64,000 nt of DNA from Pyrus communis (lineage: Eukaryota > Streptophyta > Magnoliopsida > Rosales > Rosaceae). The notes under the pieces were generated by a model. That model had not been told where the DNA came from. It did not search any database and saw nothing but the letters and a program-made list of their open reading frames with translations. Below are positions 44,018 through 58,104 of this stretch, one piece after another. Position numbers and translations under genes: made by a program. The stretch covers positions 13,394,222 to 13,458,221 of the forward strand of contig NC_084818.1 in assembly GCF_963583255.1 (NCBI RefSeq), written 5' to 3'. The stretch's first letter is position 1. Every line of letters starts with the position of its first letter.

Positions 44018-46979
44018 CTTAATTTATATGTGAAGAAAAAAAGAAAAAAAAAAAAATCTATCCGTTGAAAATAATGGAGCCGTTGCTGTAACAAATTATC
44101 CGTTGAAATCATGTATTTGAAATTAGGAAATATAATGCTAGCTTTTAGGATTCGAAACTGCTAATTAATGCGAAAGGGTTCACATTTATAAACCAAAAAT
44201 CTAGTTTCCCATGTAAATAACATTCATTCTTCACTGTGAATAAGTAGTCATTTGTACTCGTTTAAAATTGTAGTCATTCTTTTCCTCTATAAATGAGTTT
44301 TTTTAGATGAGTAGTTATTCTTTCTAAGACGTATTACAGTTTGATATGTATACAACTCTCAGTTGGTATAACAAGTAAATGTCTCGCATTATCACAAACC
44401 TAATACATATATTTGTAGTGTGAAGCAATTTATGCACACTCGTTTTTCTACTTCTCGAATACTCTCTTTATTTCTAACTTAATTCTACTGTGATTTATAC
44501 AATACAAGATTTTAAAAATGCACAGAATTCACTTTCCTATATGAAATTGAGCTATATGACTATGACTATAACTGAGAAAATATATATTGAACAACAATAA
44601 GCCACTCTTTAGTTACTTAGCCCTTACACTAAAAGCTCCTCAAAACAATATTGTTGTAGAGTTACAAACCAACTCTTAATATTTTTTTATCTGACAGTAC
44701 TGTGGTTTTGAGCTAAAATTTCTTACTTATAAGTATAAAAAATAAAAAATAAAAAAATAAAAAAAAATGATTAAAACGTAGTACTAGTGCCAACTAGCTC
44801 TTATTCAGTCACATGTTTCAAATTTCCCTTTTTTCTATTGAATCCAAAAATAAAAGCACAATGGAGCGAAATTTATGGCATAATTTAAGAATCTTTGTGC
44901 ACAATTTCATGGCAGTAAGCATACTGATCCATTAAGTTAAGTGTATCATCAATCAATAAAATCAAATGACATAAGAATCAATGTATAAAAATCAAATGAC
45001 AGAAGAATCGATATATAAAAATAAGCATGAACAACAAATCAAATACATAGTATGTCATAATTCATTAATCTCCCAAATGCATGTGCAAAAGCTCAGTGTC
45101 AGTGTGCCATGAATTCCATGAACGTATCCTTCCCAATTGCATGTGTGTATCCATTAGCTGATTCATAATTCTGACATCAGGAGTCCTAATGTAAAAAGTT
45201 AAAAAAAAAAATTGAACAAAAAGAACAGAAATTAAAAAATAACACTCTTTATTTATAAATCATGGTAAAAACAACATTACCTATTACAAAGTCTCCCTAA
45301 ATGTCTTTTTTAGCCAGGTCATAAAGCTTTACTATACTTTATGGAGAAAGAAAATAAAACTGGTTTTTCTTACAATACTTATAAGAAATTCTCTCTATTA
45401 GCTTATCTAAATAAAAGGTCAACTTCTTGGGCTTTATCACTTTTAAGTCCATTTGGAATGGTAACCCATATTCGGTGAGGATCATGTTATGTGAAACGGT
45501 CCATTCCATTTAATATTAGTAAGATGAAGTAAGAAACAAAGAGGTAAGAACCACGAAAAAAAAAGTTTCACCATGGCCTTCTTCCTTGCGGGAAGGCTTC
45601 TGTAACCTCATGTCTCGTCCATGGATGCATCATGCACCAGAATTTTGATTAAACTAACTATATATCGTCTAACAAAATAAACAAAGTGTTGGACGGAACC
45701 CGTATATAACCCTAGACCTAGGTCGGACTCTCTGTCGAAACTAAAGAAACTCCATAGGTGTTTTCCGGCCTCCAGAGGATCGTTGGGAACACCTTGTCCT
45801 TCTATGGATCCGCTTGTGCGTATCACCCATATACTGAAGATGCGTAGGCATGTTCGGAGGATCGTTTCATAAATTCACATATTTTCATCTATTTATGCCT
45901 TTGGAACAAGTAGCTGAACAATATGCTTACTTAAACCCGCTGAACAATATGCTTACTTCATTCCGCACTCTTCCTTTTTGCCTTCTGGTACAGAGCTCCG
46001 TTAAGAAAGAAAAGTCACCAAAAACACAAGAGAAAGTGTGTTGGCCACAAAAATGCCGTATTGATCGAAAAACAAAGAAATGGCCGGTGTCCCATGAGTT
46101 AGAAGATCAACAGAAAGGATCGCATTTTAAAATGACATTACTATATTATCCCCAGGTCTTTGGACCCTGCATGATTATGGAGACAATGCAGTACTATAGC
46201 AGAAACCCTGTCGGCGACAATGTGTTCAATCTTCCACCATTATCATGACATAAATGAAGATCAACAAATCGGAAGGAACCATGTTGATGCTGCTCAAGAC
46301 ATTCAGGACTTGCATCAAGCTAATCAATCAATCAATTCAATGCTGTTCACCACATAGCATTCAAACGGACATATATTAACCGAAAACTACTGTACAATAT
46401 GCAACATGCGTTAACATGCAACACTAAAGAACATATAAATCAGACCATTAAAGATGACGGAGACATTTTCAGAGTTCGGAGAAAAGCTCACAAACCTGCA
46501 TTGAGAAACCAACATGTACCAAGCAGACCACTCTTCCGTCAACAGTTTCCAGATTCTGCACACCCTGGACATCTCACAAAAGGAGTCTGGACCAAACTTT
46601 GATCTCTGTTTACCACAATGACTTAAGAGTATATACTCTGCTTCACAATTTCTCCCAGCCCTAAAAACCATACATGAACAATTTTAAACATCACTGACTG
46701 CATTTAAGGAGAGTCGTTTTCAGTTACAAACCTTTTTGTCCTCCAGACAACAACCAACTACAAGACATGCCTAAATTATAATTAAGAGAATTGACCTTAA
46801 ACTGATACCTAGAAGCAAAGTTCTAAAATACAATGAGATAACTACTAAAAAAGGCTAAGAATGTAAGAGTCGAGCAACATGGGGAATCGGACAAACTTCG
46901 TAATACAACAAATCAGTCTCCCTCCTCAAGTCAAAATCTCTGTGCCACAGATGCAATCATTTACAACAACAGAAATGAA
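44018..46979. other. Intergenic, no recognised gene
   Basis: Low-complexity and AT-rich to about 45500. At 45560-46680 the base composition is more gene-like, and two frames appear (minus 45608-45826; plus 45850-46248, 132 residues), but neither matches a family I know and no splice structure is evident. A 20-bp direct repeat (gctgaacaatatgcttactt at 45913 and 45939) sits in the plus frame. The last part probably includes the WDR5 3' UTR. Confidence 0.5.
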
Positions 46980-48984
<2,005 letters not shown>

Positions 48985-49475
48985 TCATTGGAAAATGAGT
49001 CCGGACGGATAAGAGCATCTCCAAATAAACCCGTAAAAACTGTTGCAGAGACATATAACAACAAAAAATAAAAATAAAAACTTTCTAAAATTTAGCCTTC
49101 AATTTTTATGTGGTGCCAACACCGCTGAGTCGATTAAAGACAAAGCTTTTGCTGTTAAATTTAACAGCAGCTGTTAATTTATTTAATGATTTTTTAATAA
49201 ATGTGATGCAATATATAATAAATGTTGTGAATTCAACTTTTGATCGCACCTAAACAAGTCTGCTGGCGTGCTGCGCGTTTTTATTCTCTTTAATTTATTG
49301 TGTTTTGTCCTTTTGATCAACCCCTCTCGGAAGTTTTCCGTTTCTACGAGACAACCTCTCTTGGAAGTTTAGCTTTTTAAATACTTTTACATTTTGGAAT
49401 CTGCTCCAAGTCATCAAATCTGTCAGAGTGGGTTACAGGTCCTTTTCCTATAGTGAATAACAAATCCAAGAGTAA

Positions 49476-49660
49476 GGAACCGGATCCCTTTATGATCCAA
49501 TAAAACTGAGCCTGCTGAGCAAGCGATCCGAGCGATTGAAATTTGATCCAACGCTACAAACAAGGGACCCTCTAAAAGTTATAATAATTGTAGTCGTTGG
49601 ATCAAATTTCAACTGTCTGGATCGCCTACTCAGCATATGAATCTGGAGGGGATCCGATTT
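49476..49660. mobile_element. Hairpin MITE with 10-bp direct repeat
   Basis: 185 bp, two arms of about 80-90 bp: ggaaccggatccctttatga ... gcgatccgagcgattgaaat ... ttgatccaacg, mirrored by cgttggatcaaatttcaact ... tggatcgcctactcagca ... ggggatccgattt. Flanked by ccaagagtaa at 49466-49475 and 49661-49670, compatible with a Mutator-like duplication. Confidence 0.75.
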
Positions 49661-49738
49661 CCAAGAGTAATTGTTAGTAGTACTTTAAGTATTTATTTAT
49701 GATTTTAGTCTCTATAGCATTATCTTAGTATTTAATAT

Positions 49739-49898
49739 ATCTAGAGGTTCTGGATTCGATGCTCCGAACTAGTAAGTCTACTTGATTGTGGGCAGGTCAT
49801 GGTGAAATTTTCCATAGCTTCTTTAGGCCTTGAAGAGGTGGATAATCGTGGCTTGACACCAATCGTCCCCTTTTTAAGAAAAAATAAATAAATAAAAA
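49739..49898 (+). mobile_element. tRNA-related SINE, 5'-truncated copy
   Basis: Body matches 61979-62131: ggttctggattcgatgctcc (B-box region), 'agtctacttgattgtgg', 'ttgaagaggtggataatcgt', 'ggcttgacaccaatcgtcc', then an A-rich tail with aaataaataaata. The A-box half is missing or unreadable. Confidence 0.7.
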
Positions 49899-49974
49899 AA
49901 TTGTACAAAATGTCAAATTACCACATAAGCCATCAAATATCATTTTGATGTTTAAAATTTGACATTTCTTTTAA

Positions 49975-51003
49975 GGGTTTTTATCCAAAATGGTCCATGA
50001 GATTTGCATAACACATCATTTTGGTCCCTGAAATTGAAAATCAATAGAAATGGTCTCTGAGATTATCTACCATCCATTATTTTGATCATTCCGTTAAAAA
50101 CTCCATTAAGTATCCCAAAGCTCTTGATCGGAAGTTTGGACAATTTTCAAAGCTTCGTAACTCAATTGTTTCTTAACCAAATTTGACCCATAATATATCC
50201 AAATGAAGATAGGAAAGTGTAGAACAAGATTATGCCCATTTGGAAGCCCAATGGTTGCTGGAGATAGCCGGAAAATATCCTGAAAGGTCACTGGTCCGCG
50301 AGAAAACTGGAAAACTCGCCGGAAACTGGGTAAACTTTAAACGTTCATAACTTCTTCAATACTCAACAAAATCGAGTGATTCAAAAACAAAAATCATACT
50401 TCTCGACGAGACGAAGCGAATGGTATCTTTTCAAATGCTAACTCGCCATGGTTTGGCCGGAAAACGGCTCGAAAGTGGCTGTCTTGGTCGTCAAGTTAGC
50501 CACTTTTGAGCCGTTTTCCGGCCAAAGTAAGGCGAGTTAGCCATTGAGAAAGGTACCATTCTCTTCGTCTCGTCAAGAAGTATGATTTTCATTTTTGAAT
50601 CACTTGATTTCGTTGAGTACTAAAGAAGTTATGAACGTTTAAAGTTTACCCAGTTTCCGGCGAGTTTTCCAGTTTTCCAGCGGAACAGTCACCTTTTAGA
50701 CTATTTTCCGGCCATCTCCGGCAACCATTGGACTTCTAAATGGTATAATCTTATTCTATACTTTCCTATCTTCATTTTGATATATTATGGGTCGAATTTG
50801 GTTAAAAAACGATTGATTTACAAAGCTTTGAAAATTGCCCAAACTTTCGGCCAAGAGCTCCGGGACACTTAATGGAGTTTTTAACCGAATGACCAAAATA
50901 ATGGATGGTGGATAATCTTAGGGACTATTTCTATTGATTTTCAATCTCAGAGACCAAAGTGATGTGTTATGCAAATCTCATAGACTATTTGGGCTAAAAT
51001 GCC
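49975..51003. mobile_element. Fold-back MULE-like element, ~506-bp arms
   Basis: 1029 bp made almost wholly of two inverted arms (49975-50480 and 50498-51003) around a 17-nt loop (50481-50497). Left terminus gggtttttatccaaaatggt, reverse of right ggcattttagcccaaatagt. Landmarks shared by both arms are gcataacacatca, 'aaatcaatagaaatggtc', 'ggaagtttggacaatttt', 'ccggaaactgggtaaact' and 'aaaacggctc'. A perfect 9-bp target duplication TTCTTTTAA (49966-49974 and 51004-51012) places it with Mutator-like elements. No transposase. Transcription through it would give a long hairpin RNA. It lies 1.1 kb upstream of the WDR5 ATG and 1.6 kb downstream of the KIN-8B stop. Confidence 0.9.
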
Positions 51004-51050
51004 TTCTTTTAAAGATGTTACAAGGCGAAAGGGAACCCTAAATCCTTTCT

Positions 51051-51196
51051 AAAGGAAAACTAACGAAAAGTCCAAAAAACTTCCCTTTTAATGAAAATCC
51101 CTTTTTAAAGGTATAGTGAATAGTACCAGGGAAAGGTATAAATGTGTTTTTTCGTTAAAAGTGAACAGTACCGGAAGTGTTTTGTTAAAACTCCCA
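51051..51196. mobile_element. MITE, 'gtgaacagtacc' family, copy 1
   Basis: About 146 bp: aaggaaaactaacgaaaagt ... gtatagtgaatagtaccagg ... ttttcgttaaaagtgaacag, ending tttgttaaaactccc. The ends are inverted (ggaaaactaacgaaaag / cttttcgttaaa-type). Also at 62941-63095. Confidence 0.6.
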
Positions 51197-51452
51197 ATTT
51201 CTAAACTATCTATTAACAAAACTCTCTTGACAAACAAAGAGGGTTGAAAAAACAATTTGATCTTCTATTACAAAATAAAATGATGAGTTGTAATGTAATT
51301 TCGCAAAAGACAAATTTTGTTGGTTTTTCTTCTTTCCTCACTCACATGTCATCATAGTATTTCTCTAAGTTTTAAATTTTAAAGAATAAAAGTTTAAACC
51401 TATTTCATGTTCCTTCTCTCTGTTTTTCACATTTCTCTCGAACTTCTCTCTT

Positions 51453-51456
<4 letters not shown>

Positions 51457-51491
<35 letters not shown>
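51457..51491. repeat. (AT)n microsatellite
   Basis: About 17 AT units followed by a T run. Confidence 0.95.
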
Positions 51492-51500
<9 letters not shown>

Positions 51501-51895
51501 TTTTAAATTATATTTTTACAGTGTATATGTGTGGTTTCATCTTCAAACCGTTTAATTTTTTCAGTTGTATTTGAAGATTAGCACTATTAAAACAAGTTGC
51601 TCGAATCGAAAATCGATTGGTTATCTAAATGAATAAAATAAATGAACAACTCATTATAAGAATAAGAAATTAAATAGTTCTACTGGTAAAAGTGAAGATA
51701 TGTAAATACTTTTACACAATTTATATTGGAAAAAATTGTTAATAATGATCATGTTTTTCGTATGTTATCAATTATACGATCGCGACATCATCAATTTGAT
51801 TTGTTGTGCCGTTAAAGTTTGATTGTTATATTGTTAATTTTGTATCATTACTATAAGCTCAAAATTTTCTACAACGAATAACAAAAGAGCATGTG

Positions 51896-52020
51896 TAGAA
51901 GTTATTTGAATTATCATATTGAAATTTGAGTTATAAACTCGTTTTTTGCCTTGCTTTTGTTTAAAAATTTATTGCTTTGTTCTTTTAGTTCTCTACGTTG
52001 TAGGTTGGTGCTAGAAGCGA
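51896..52020 (+). repeat. Dispersed ~125-bp repeat, copy 2
   Basis: Matches 39131-39255 (gaaatttgagttataaactc, tttgccttgct, ggtggtgctagaagcga-type end). It lies downstream of the KIN-8B coding end and could touch its 3' UTR. Confidence 0.7.
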
Positions 52021-52646
52021 CAGAGACAAGTACTTACAACTTCAAAGAAATGAAGCAATTAACACACAGGAAAGCTGTAATAAGTTTGATAACATATGTA
52101 CACAGCACTAGCACTAGCACTATATTCCGCGAGACGGAGGAGTTTCAGAAGACTAGACATACCTCTTTTAACCAACCCCTTTCATTTATCTTCTTCCTCC
52201 TATCCAAAAACCCCCCTCTTTGCATACAGTCAGTAAAACTACCTGCCAAGTTAACCTCACAAAGACCCTAACACTACAACACGCTTACATGCGGGGAACA
52301 AGATAGCGAACAAAGAACGATAAGGTTAGAGAAGGGGTAAAAAGTAATTACAACAACACTACCGAAGATTAGAAGGGAGGCCTGTGCATCAGGTTTATCT
52401 GGAACCAAAAGAAATTGGCCCTGTACAGAACGTGGGATAAATCTGAGCAGTTGAATGGATTATACGCGTACCTTGAATTGTACGACTGTGGCCTACATAT
52501 AAATCTACTTGGCTGCTACTCGTTATATCAGGAGGACCCCTGTACAGATGTAGCCTCAAAACTAGCACTCCACCACTACAATCATTGCAAATATCTTGTT
52601 CTGCTTGGTAAAATCAACACTGAAAGAAGACACTGGTATACAGATT

Positions 52647-55600
52647 TTACCATCTGCTGAAGCTTGAGTTCTCTGTTACTGGATATGATTTTCGCAAATC
52701 TTGAGGATGTTTATCGATAGTTCCAAACCACGGACTTGACCTTCCACCAACCCAGTGCTCACTACTTGTCCTCATACTCATACAGGCTGAAGGAGACTGA
52801 TCATGTGACAGTAAGTAATACGAACTGTGGTGTTCCTCTCTGCAAAAAGACCGAGTCAAATCCAAATGCCCCCGGGGCAATGACCTTGGACCTAACTCTT
52901 GAGAGTGCTGAAAGGTGGAAGATGATCTACAATACATATGCCCCATGCCACGACAAGGACCTAAAGAAGCATATTTTCCGGAATCCAAATCTGGTGATTG
53001 CTCCCTAGCAGAAAGCCCCAGATGGGGTGTCGTTGTAAAGTCTTCTTCTATTGTTATTCCCTTCTTAGATGCAAGGTCCATGATCTGTCTCTCATCAAGT
53101 CCTAACCCCATAAGCAAGTCCCACATGTTTCGCAGTGCTTCCCGTTGGTTGTTAATCACTTGATCCCTCATTGCCATTTCAAACTGAAGCTCAGTATTTG
53201 CCATTCCCTATATTAATCAAAGTAAAACTGTTACGCTAACGGAAAGTTTACCACAAATATGCAAAAATAAGAAATTGAGCTGTAGAATATATTAAATACG
53301 GTAATACTGATGCAACTCAGCAGTTAGCAGTATACTAATGCAACTCTAAGAACATCTTATGAAAACTTCTGTCATTGGCATTAGATAAGCATTTTTCTTG
53401 AGAGAACATAAAATATACGCCAATGATCTTGCTCAAGTTTTTTTTTGGTAAAGAGTTTCAAATAAATGCATATTCAACTCAAAACAGTCATTTCCTAATT
53501 TATTTTGTCCAGCATATGTATATTCAGTCTGGGTTTAATCAACTCACCAAGAGCCTGTATTGACTAAGAATACGCAAGTACGTTTTATTTCCATTGTTAC
53601 TAATGGCCTCCTCAATCATATTTTGAAGATTGCATCGATGCTTCTCATTTGCTTCGATTTCCTACAAAAAGCAGAGTTGGCAACTTGGCAATAAAATCAA
53701 AAGCTGATAAAAGTTGTATTTTTATTTTTGTGAGTTTGATTACAGCTGAGATATTACCATATGGTAATTAACACCAGCTTCATCATTGTCCCGGATGTTA
53801 TCCAGAATAACTTGTCGCCTCGTTCTCATGGCCTCTAAAATTTCACCATCGTTTCCAATAGCCTGTAACACAGTAAAGGTACTCAGGAATTAGTTTATAT
53901 TATCAGAAAAAAATTATCTCAAATTTTCAATAATCATATCATATTCAGTTCCCCAATAAAGTAAATAAATGCACAAAAGTTAACATTATTTCATCTCCAG
54001 ATCTGGTTGAAGCTACAAAACGTCTTTACAAAACAAGAAAAGTGGGAACAAAAAGAAATTATAGTCCATAACAAAGTCGTTTCTGGGGAATGTCATGGCT
54101 TTTATTCGGAGCAAAAAATCTGAACTAATTTAATTGAGATGAATTGTGGATGCTACAAGACAATGTGCAGAATACAAACTCTTTTCAATAAAGCTGCATT
54201 GTATGCGGGACCTTCTAACCTGTTGTTTTGCTATAGCATCATCAAGATGTTGGAGTTCAATCCGGTTACGAAGGTTGGTTTCCTCAAGCTCAAATGATGC
54301 CTTCTGTAAGTTTATCCTTTCCTGAACATTTTCACTGGTTTCATGGCTCAAAATATTCAACCACAAAAGTTCATCGTCTGCAGCCTTTTCAACAGGTTTG
54401 ACACTTAGCTGTGATTCCTTTTCAGCTAGTTCTTCTCTCAATTGACAAACCTCAATCTGCAGTCCAAAATAGGTTATCTTCCAAGAAAATAAAAGTTGTA
54501 AATAAAATCTTATAGATGAAACCAATTCAACCACTTACCTGAAGACTGTCAATCATTTGTTGGTAGTCTGATACATGGGTATCAATAGTGCCAATGTTTT
54601 TCTGTGAAGTAAACATGATTGTTCTTAGAATTTCAGTGCATATATAAAAGTACAAGTCTAGCCTGTGATACACGAGTACAAGAAAAGAAATTTTCTGCAA
54701 ATCCGACAAATTCGTGCATAGAAGAAACCCATATGAAAGACAAAATTGGTAGTTTGACAAAGGCAATATGCAGCATAGACAAATCACTCAACAAAGAACC
54801 ACATGCTAGTATGCAACATAAGTGGAAAGCTAAACCACAATGCCAATTTTAAAATTGTTAATTTCTTAATAGCGTACTACAATTGAGATCATGACGGATT
54901 AGTAGATTAATCAATCTCAGAATGACAACTGAATATTAATCATCTTCAAGTCGAAATGGACTACTACTTAATCATGTTTTGATGTTCCAAATTGAATGCC
55001 TTCATGCATATTTGGCTCTCACCTGGATGTGTGTCTTTATCTCCTTTGCTCGATCAGCATATTTCAAGGTATTCACAGTGTGATGATATTGACTGTCCAA
55101 AGGGGATACAGTAGCAACCATGATAGTTTGAGAATTGCCACTCAAACCATCTTTGAGTATTCGTGTCAATTTGCTGCAAAACTAATAACATTAACTACAG
55201 TAGCAGGAAGCTAACTACAGCAGCAGGGAGGACTTCAGGATAAAAATTACAATCATATACCTATTCCGGTAAGGAACATAAGCAAGACCCTTCTTTTGCT
55301 GTTTCCCAAGTGCATTTATGCAGTTTGCTAAAGCAAGAAGTGAACGGTTAATATTTGCTCCATCCCTTAACTTTTGGCCTCCAATGCTTGTTTCCGAAGC
55401 TCGTTCGCTACCAGCAAGATCCACAAGTGCGAGTTTTCCTCGCATTACTTGATTACGATACTTGTTTCTCTGTTTCCTTTTTACTTTTATTTCCAGCACT
55501 GCATGTGATCTGGTAAACAGGAAAAACTTTGTATGAATATTAAGGTTACACAGTTACACTTTACTTTCAAAATGTAGCATGGTTTTGCTGATTTTGGTGG

Positions 55601-57679
55601 AACCATGAAAAAAAATATAGCACCTATTACTTTAAATGCTTGTTACTAGTATTGTAACTTCTGTGATCTGCATTCAATTGTAAAATATTCTCAACTTTTG
55701 AAAATAAACTCCACACAGAATTTTTCTATTTGATGTAGTACATTTTAATAGTTGAATTGTGATTTGTTGTTTGAAACGAATCATACGCAAGTATAACCAA
55801 GACACCTGACAACAGAAGAATTCACAGAACCTATTGAACAGGCACCTAAACCTAATAAAGCTATACAGTTGTTGGTATCTAAGGTATGGTAGAATCTGTA
55901 ATAGAAGGTTTAGGCAAATGAAATTGGAAAAGAAGTGGTTTCTATGTACAGCCTATTGTCCTAAGCATGATTAAAAGTTTAAAACTCAAATGGACAACAA
56001 CAACAATTGTATGTCCACAGCACACAAATGAATTCAACCTACCGAGAAGATGTTGCATTAGCCTCTGTGCTTTCAGTTTTCCGTCGGCTATTCCCCAAGT
56101 TTAAGAGTTCAAGAATCTTATCTGCTGATTGTACCTGAATAAGTAAGACATGTCACAAAGGATGAGTAAGAACCCTTCCAAAAGTACATAATTGGTTCGT
56201 CCAATTCAAGAATCACTTTCATATTAGTGCTATAAAGAGACTCAAAAGAACTAACAAATTACTTTTAACAAAAAGAAAAAATAAAAATACGGAAAGAGAT
56301 TGACAATTATTCACAGATGGTCAAACCAGATGCAAATAGATGGCCAAGTGTCAACCTTGATACACCTCAGCCCAGCAACAATTACTCCTTGCTCTGGGTC
56401 CTCTCTGAGTTCCAAATGGCCAGATGACTTTTCAAGCAAATCATAGATGACCTAAATATTGTGGAAATAAAATATGAAACAATTTTTTCAAAAAGAACAG
56501 AGGCACTGTTAATGAATTTAATTTCTTAATAAATTGCATGTCCCCACCTCATTGTAGACTTCAAGATATGAACAAGTAACTTCAAATTCAGCAGAGTTCT
56601 TGTCCTTCTTTATTAGATCAAAAATTGTATGCAGACTGAGAACCATAAGTCCTGGATCATCTTGTGTACCAACCATCGTATAAGTTTTACCACTGAAAAA
56701 GTAAAGTGACAAAGTTCAAGACATTCTGGAGAATATTAAGTAATGGACAATGCAAATTATGAATGGTGAGATCATACACTGAACATAAAGCATGACCACT
56801 TTACTTATACAGTTTTTTTAATTTGCACATCTATACATTGACCTCAGAACTGAAATACATACTCCAAGGACTGGGGTTTAGTGAGGTTGAACGACCGACT
56901 TGCATAAATGAACATTGCCTCACTTGGTAAAGTCAAGCAAAACCTTGAGACCTTGAGAGGTGGAAAAAAAAAAAAACAAAAACAAAAAACAAAAATATAG
57001 CGGTTTAGTACCTCCCGGTAGAACCATATGCAAACACAGTTGCATTGAGGCCGTGAACAACCCCAGATATCACGGACGATATGCATTTTGTGTAGACATC
57101 CTGGATATATTCAAACGTTGTCAAGACATATACTTTAAATACAAGCAACCAAAAAAATATAAGAAACTATACCGAATCAAGTGTTTCAAGCAGATATATA
57201 CACCATAACAAATCATGAGAAATAAAAAAGCATAAGATTCGGTATTCGATGTACCAAATTAGAAGAAACCGGATCGAACACATGATCAAAAGAATACTTT
57301 TTTTCCTTTGTCCGGTTCTGTATTCGTTCAAGGTAGTCCTTTGACAGATCAGGATCTAACACAAGCACCTCCTACAAGTAAAATTTCAAATTCCGAATAA
57401 TATCATTCAGATTCCACAAATTCACATAAAATTCAAATCAAAGTATACGCCAGCCCAAACCTTATTGTCAACTACGCGAACAATGTCGCGACCGCGCTCT
57501 CTCAGCCTAAACGGCCTGCATTTCACAGCAACCTGCAGCAATGCGAGCTCGAAATCAATTACCTGAAGGCTGAAACAAGGCAAATGCAATTTCTGTGATG
57601 CTGTGAAATCTACACAGCAGCAAATACTAACCGTGAGTGTTGTAGTTTTCTTCGTCGCCGGAGCTCTAATGGTAGGCAT
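52647..57679 (-). CDS. KIN8B: Kinesin-8 motor protein, KIN-8B type
   Basis: Fourteen exons, all GT-AG, join in frame to 712 residues: 57632-57679, 57461-57532, 57255-57371, 57012-57100, 56548-56692, 56356-56451, 56043-56134, 55261-55509, 55023-55173, 54539-54601, 54220-54456, 53758-53862, 53548-53661, 52647-53207. The start gives [16 protein letters not shown] then [15 protein letters not shown], the conserved start of the motor. P-loop GSTGSGKT at 105-112 (Ser codon split by an intron), switch I SSRSH at 218-222, switch II DLAGSE at 250-255; the motor ends near residue 353 ([17 protein letters not shown]). After the neck ([20 protein letters not shown]) come charged coiled coils to ~540, then a Ser-rich tail. 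Kinesin-8 proteins walk to microtubule plus ends and limit their length. WDR5 lies downstream on the same strand, matching Arabidopsis order as I recall it. As I recall, the Arabidopsis protein is ~100 residues longer, so the tail may be short or alternatively spliced. Confidence 0.95.
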
Positions 57680-57724
57680 GTTTTATCAACATCGGTTCAT
57701 CTTCCGCCACCACCACCACCACGA

Positions 57725-57740
57725 AAACCCTAAACCCTAA
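57725..57740. promoter_or_regulatory. Telo-box at the KIN-8B 5' end
   Basis: aaaccctaaaccctaa, two plant telomere-repeat units, 46 bp upstream of the ATG (probably in the 5' UTR or core promoter). Telo-boxes are known near the start sites of cell-cycle and translation genes and as Polycomb recruitment sites in plants; the role here is inference. Confidence 0.6.
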
Positions 57741-58104
57741 CAGTCGGAGCAGGTCAACGCAGCTGAATTTCTGAGTGTTCGTTTTCCACAATTCAAAATA
57801 TTAAAAAATTCATTAAGCCTTTGAAATCGCATTTGCTCCGGATTCCTTCAAAATTCCTCTACATTTCAGGAAACGGCATTTTCTTCGGAAATCGAAGCAC
57901 GAATCGAAGAGCAAGAAGACGTGGGACGAACGACTAAAGGGCGTGTTTCAGCAGCAGGAGAGAGAAAATGACAAAATCTCTGTCAGATGAGAAGGGAAAT
58001 GATTCATTGCTCTCCGCGTACCTTAGTAATGTAGCGTATTGTAATAAATGGGACCAGCTGGTTACTGATCAGGGCAATTAACGCGGGTAAATGAGATGAG
58101 ACTT

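Larger units (their letters stand above)
49013..51018 (-). mobile_element. 'agagcatctcc' MITE split by later insertions
   Basis: Pieces 49013-49232 (gagcatctccaaataaac ... gcttttgctgttaaatttaa), 49897-49974 (caaaatgtcaaattacca, catcaaaatga-type, aatttgacatttctttt) and 51004-51018 together equal the 5067-5395 MITE in reverse. About 0.66 kb of other DNA (with a hairpin MITE and a SINE) and the 1029-bp fold-back element were inserted afterwards. Confidence 0.55.

Noticed and set aside
45850..46248. 132-residue plus-strand ORF
   Set aside because: No recognisable domain, no splice partners, and an internal 20-bp repeat; cannot be supported as a gene.
52736..53163. Plus-strand frames opposite the kinesin tail
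   Set aside because: Antisense shadows of KIN-8B exon 14.
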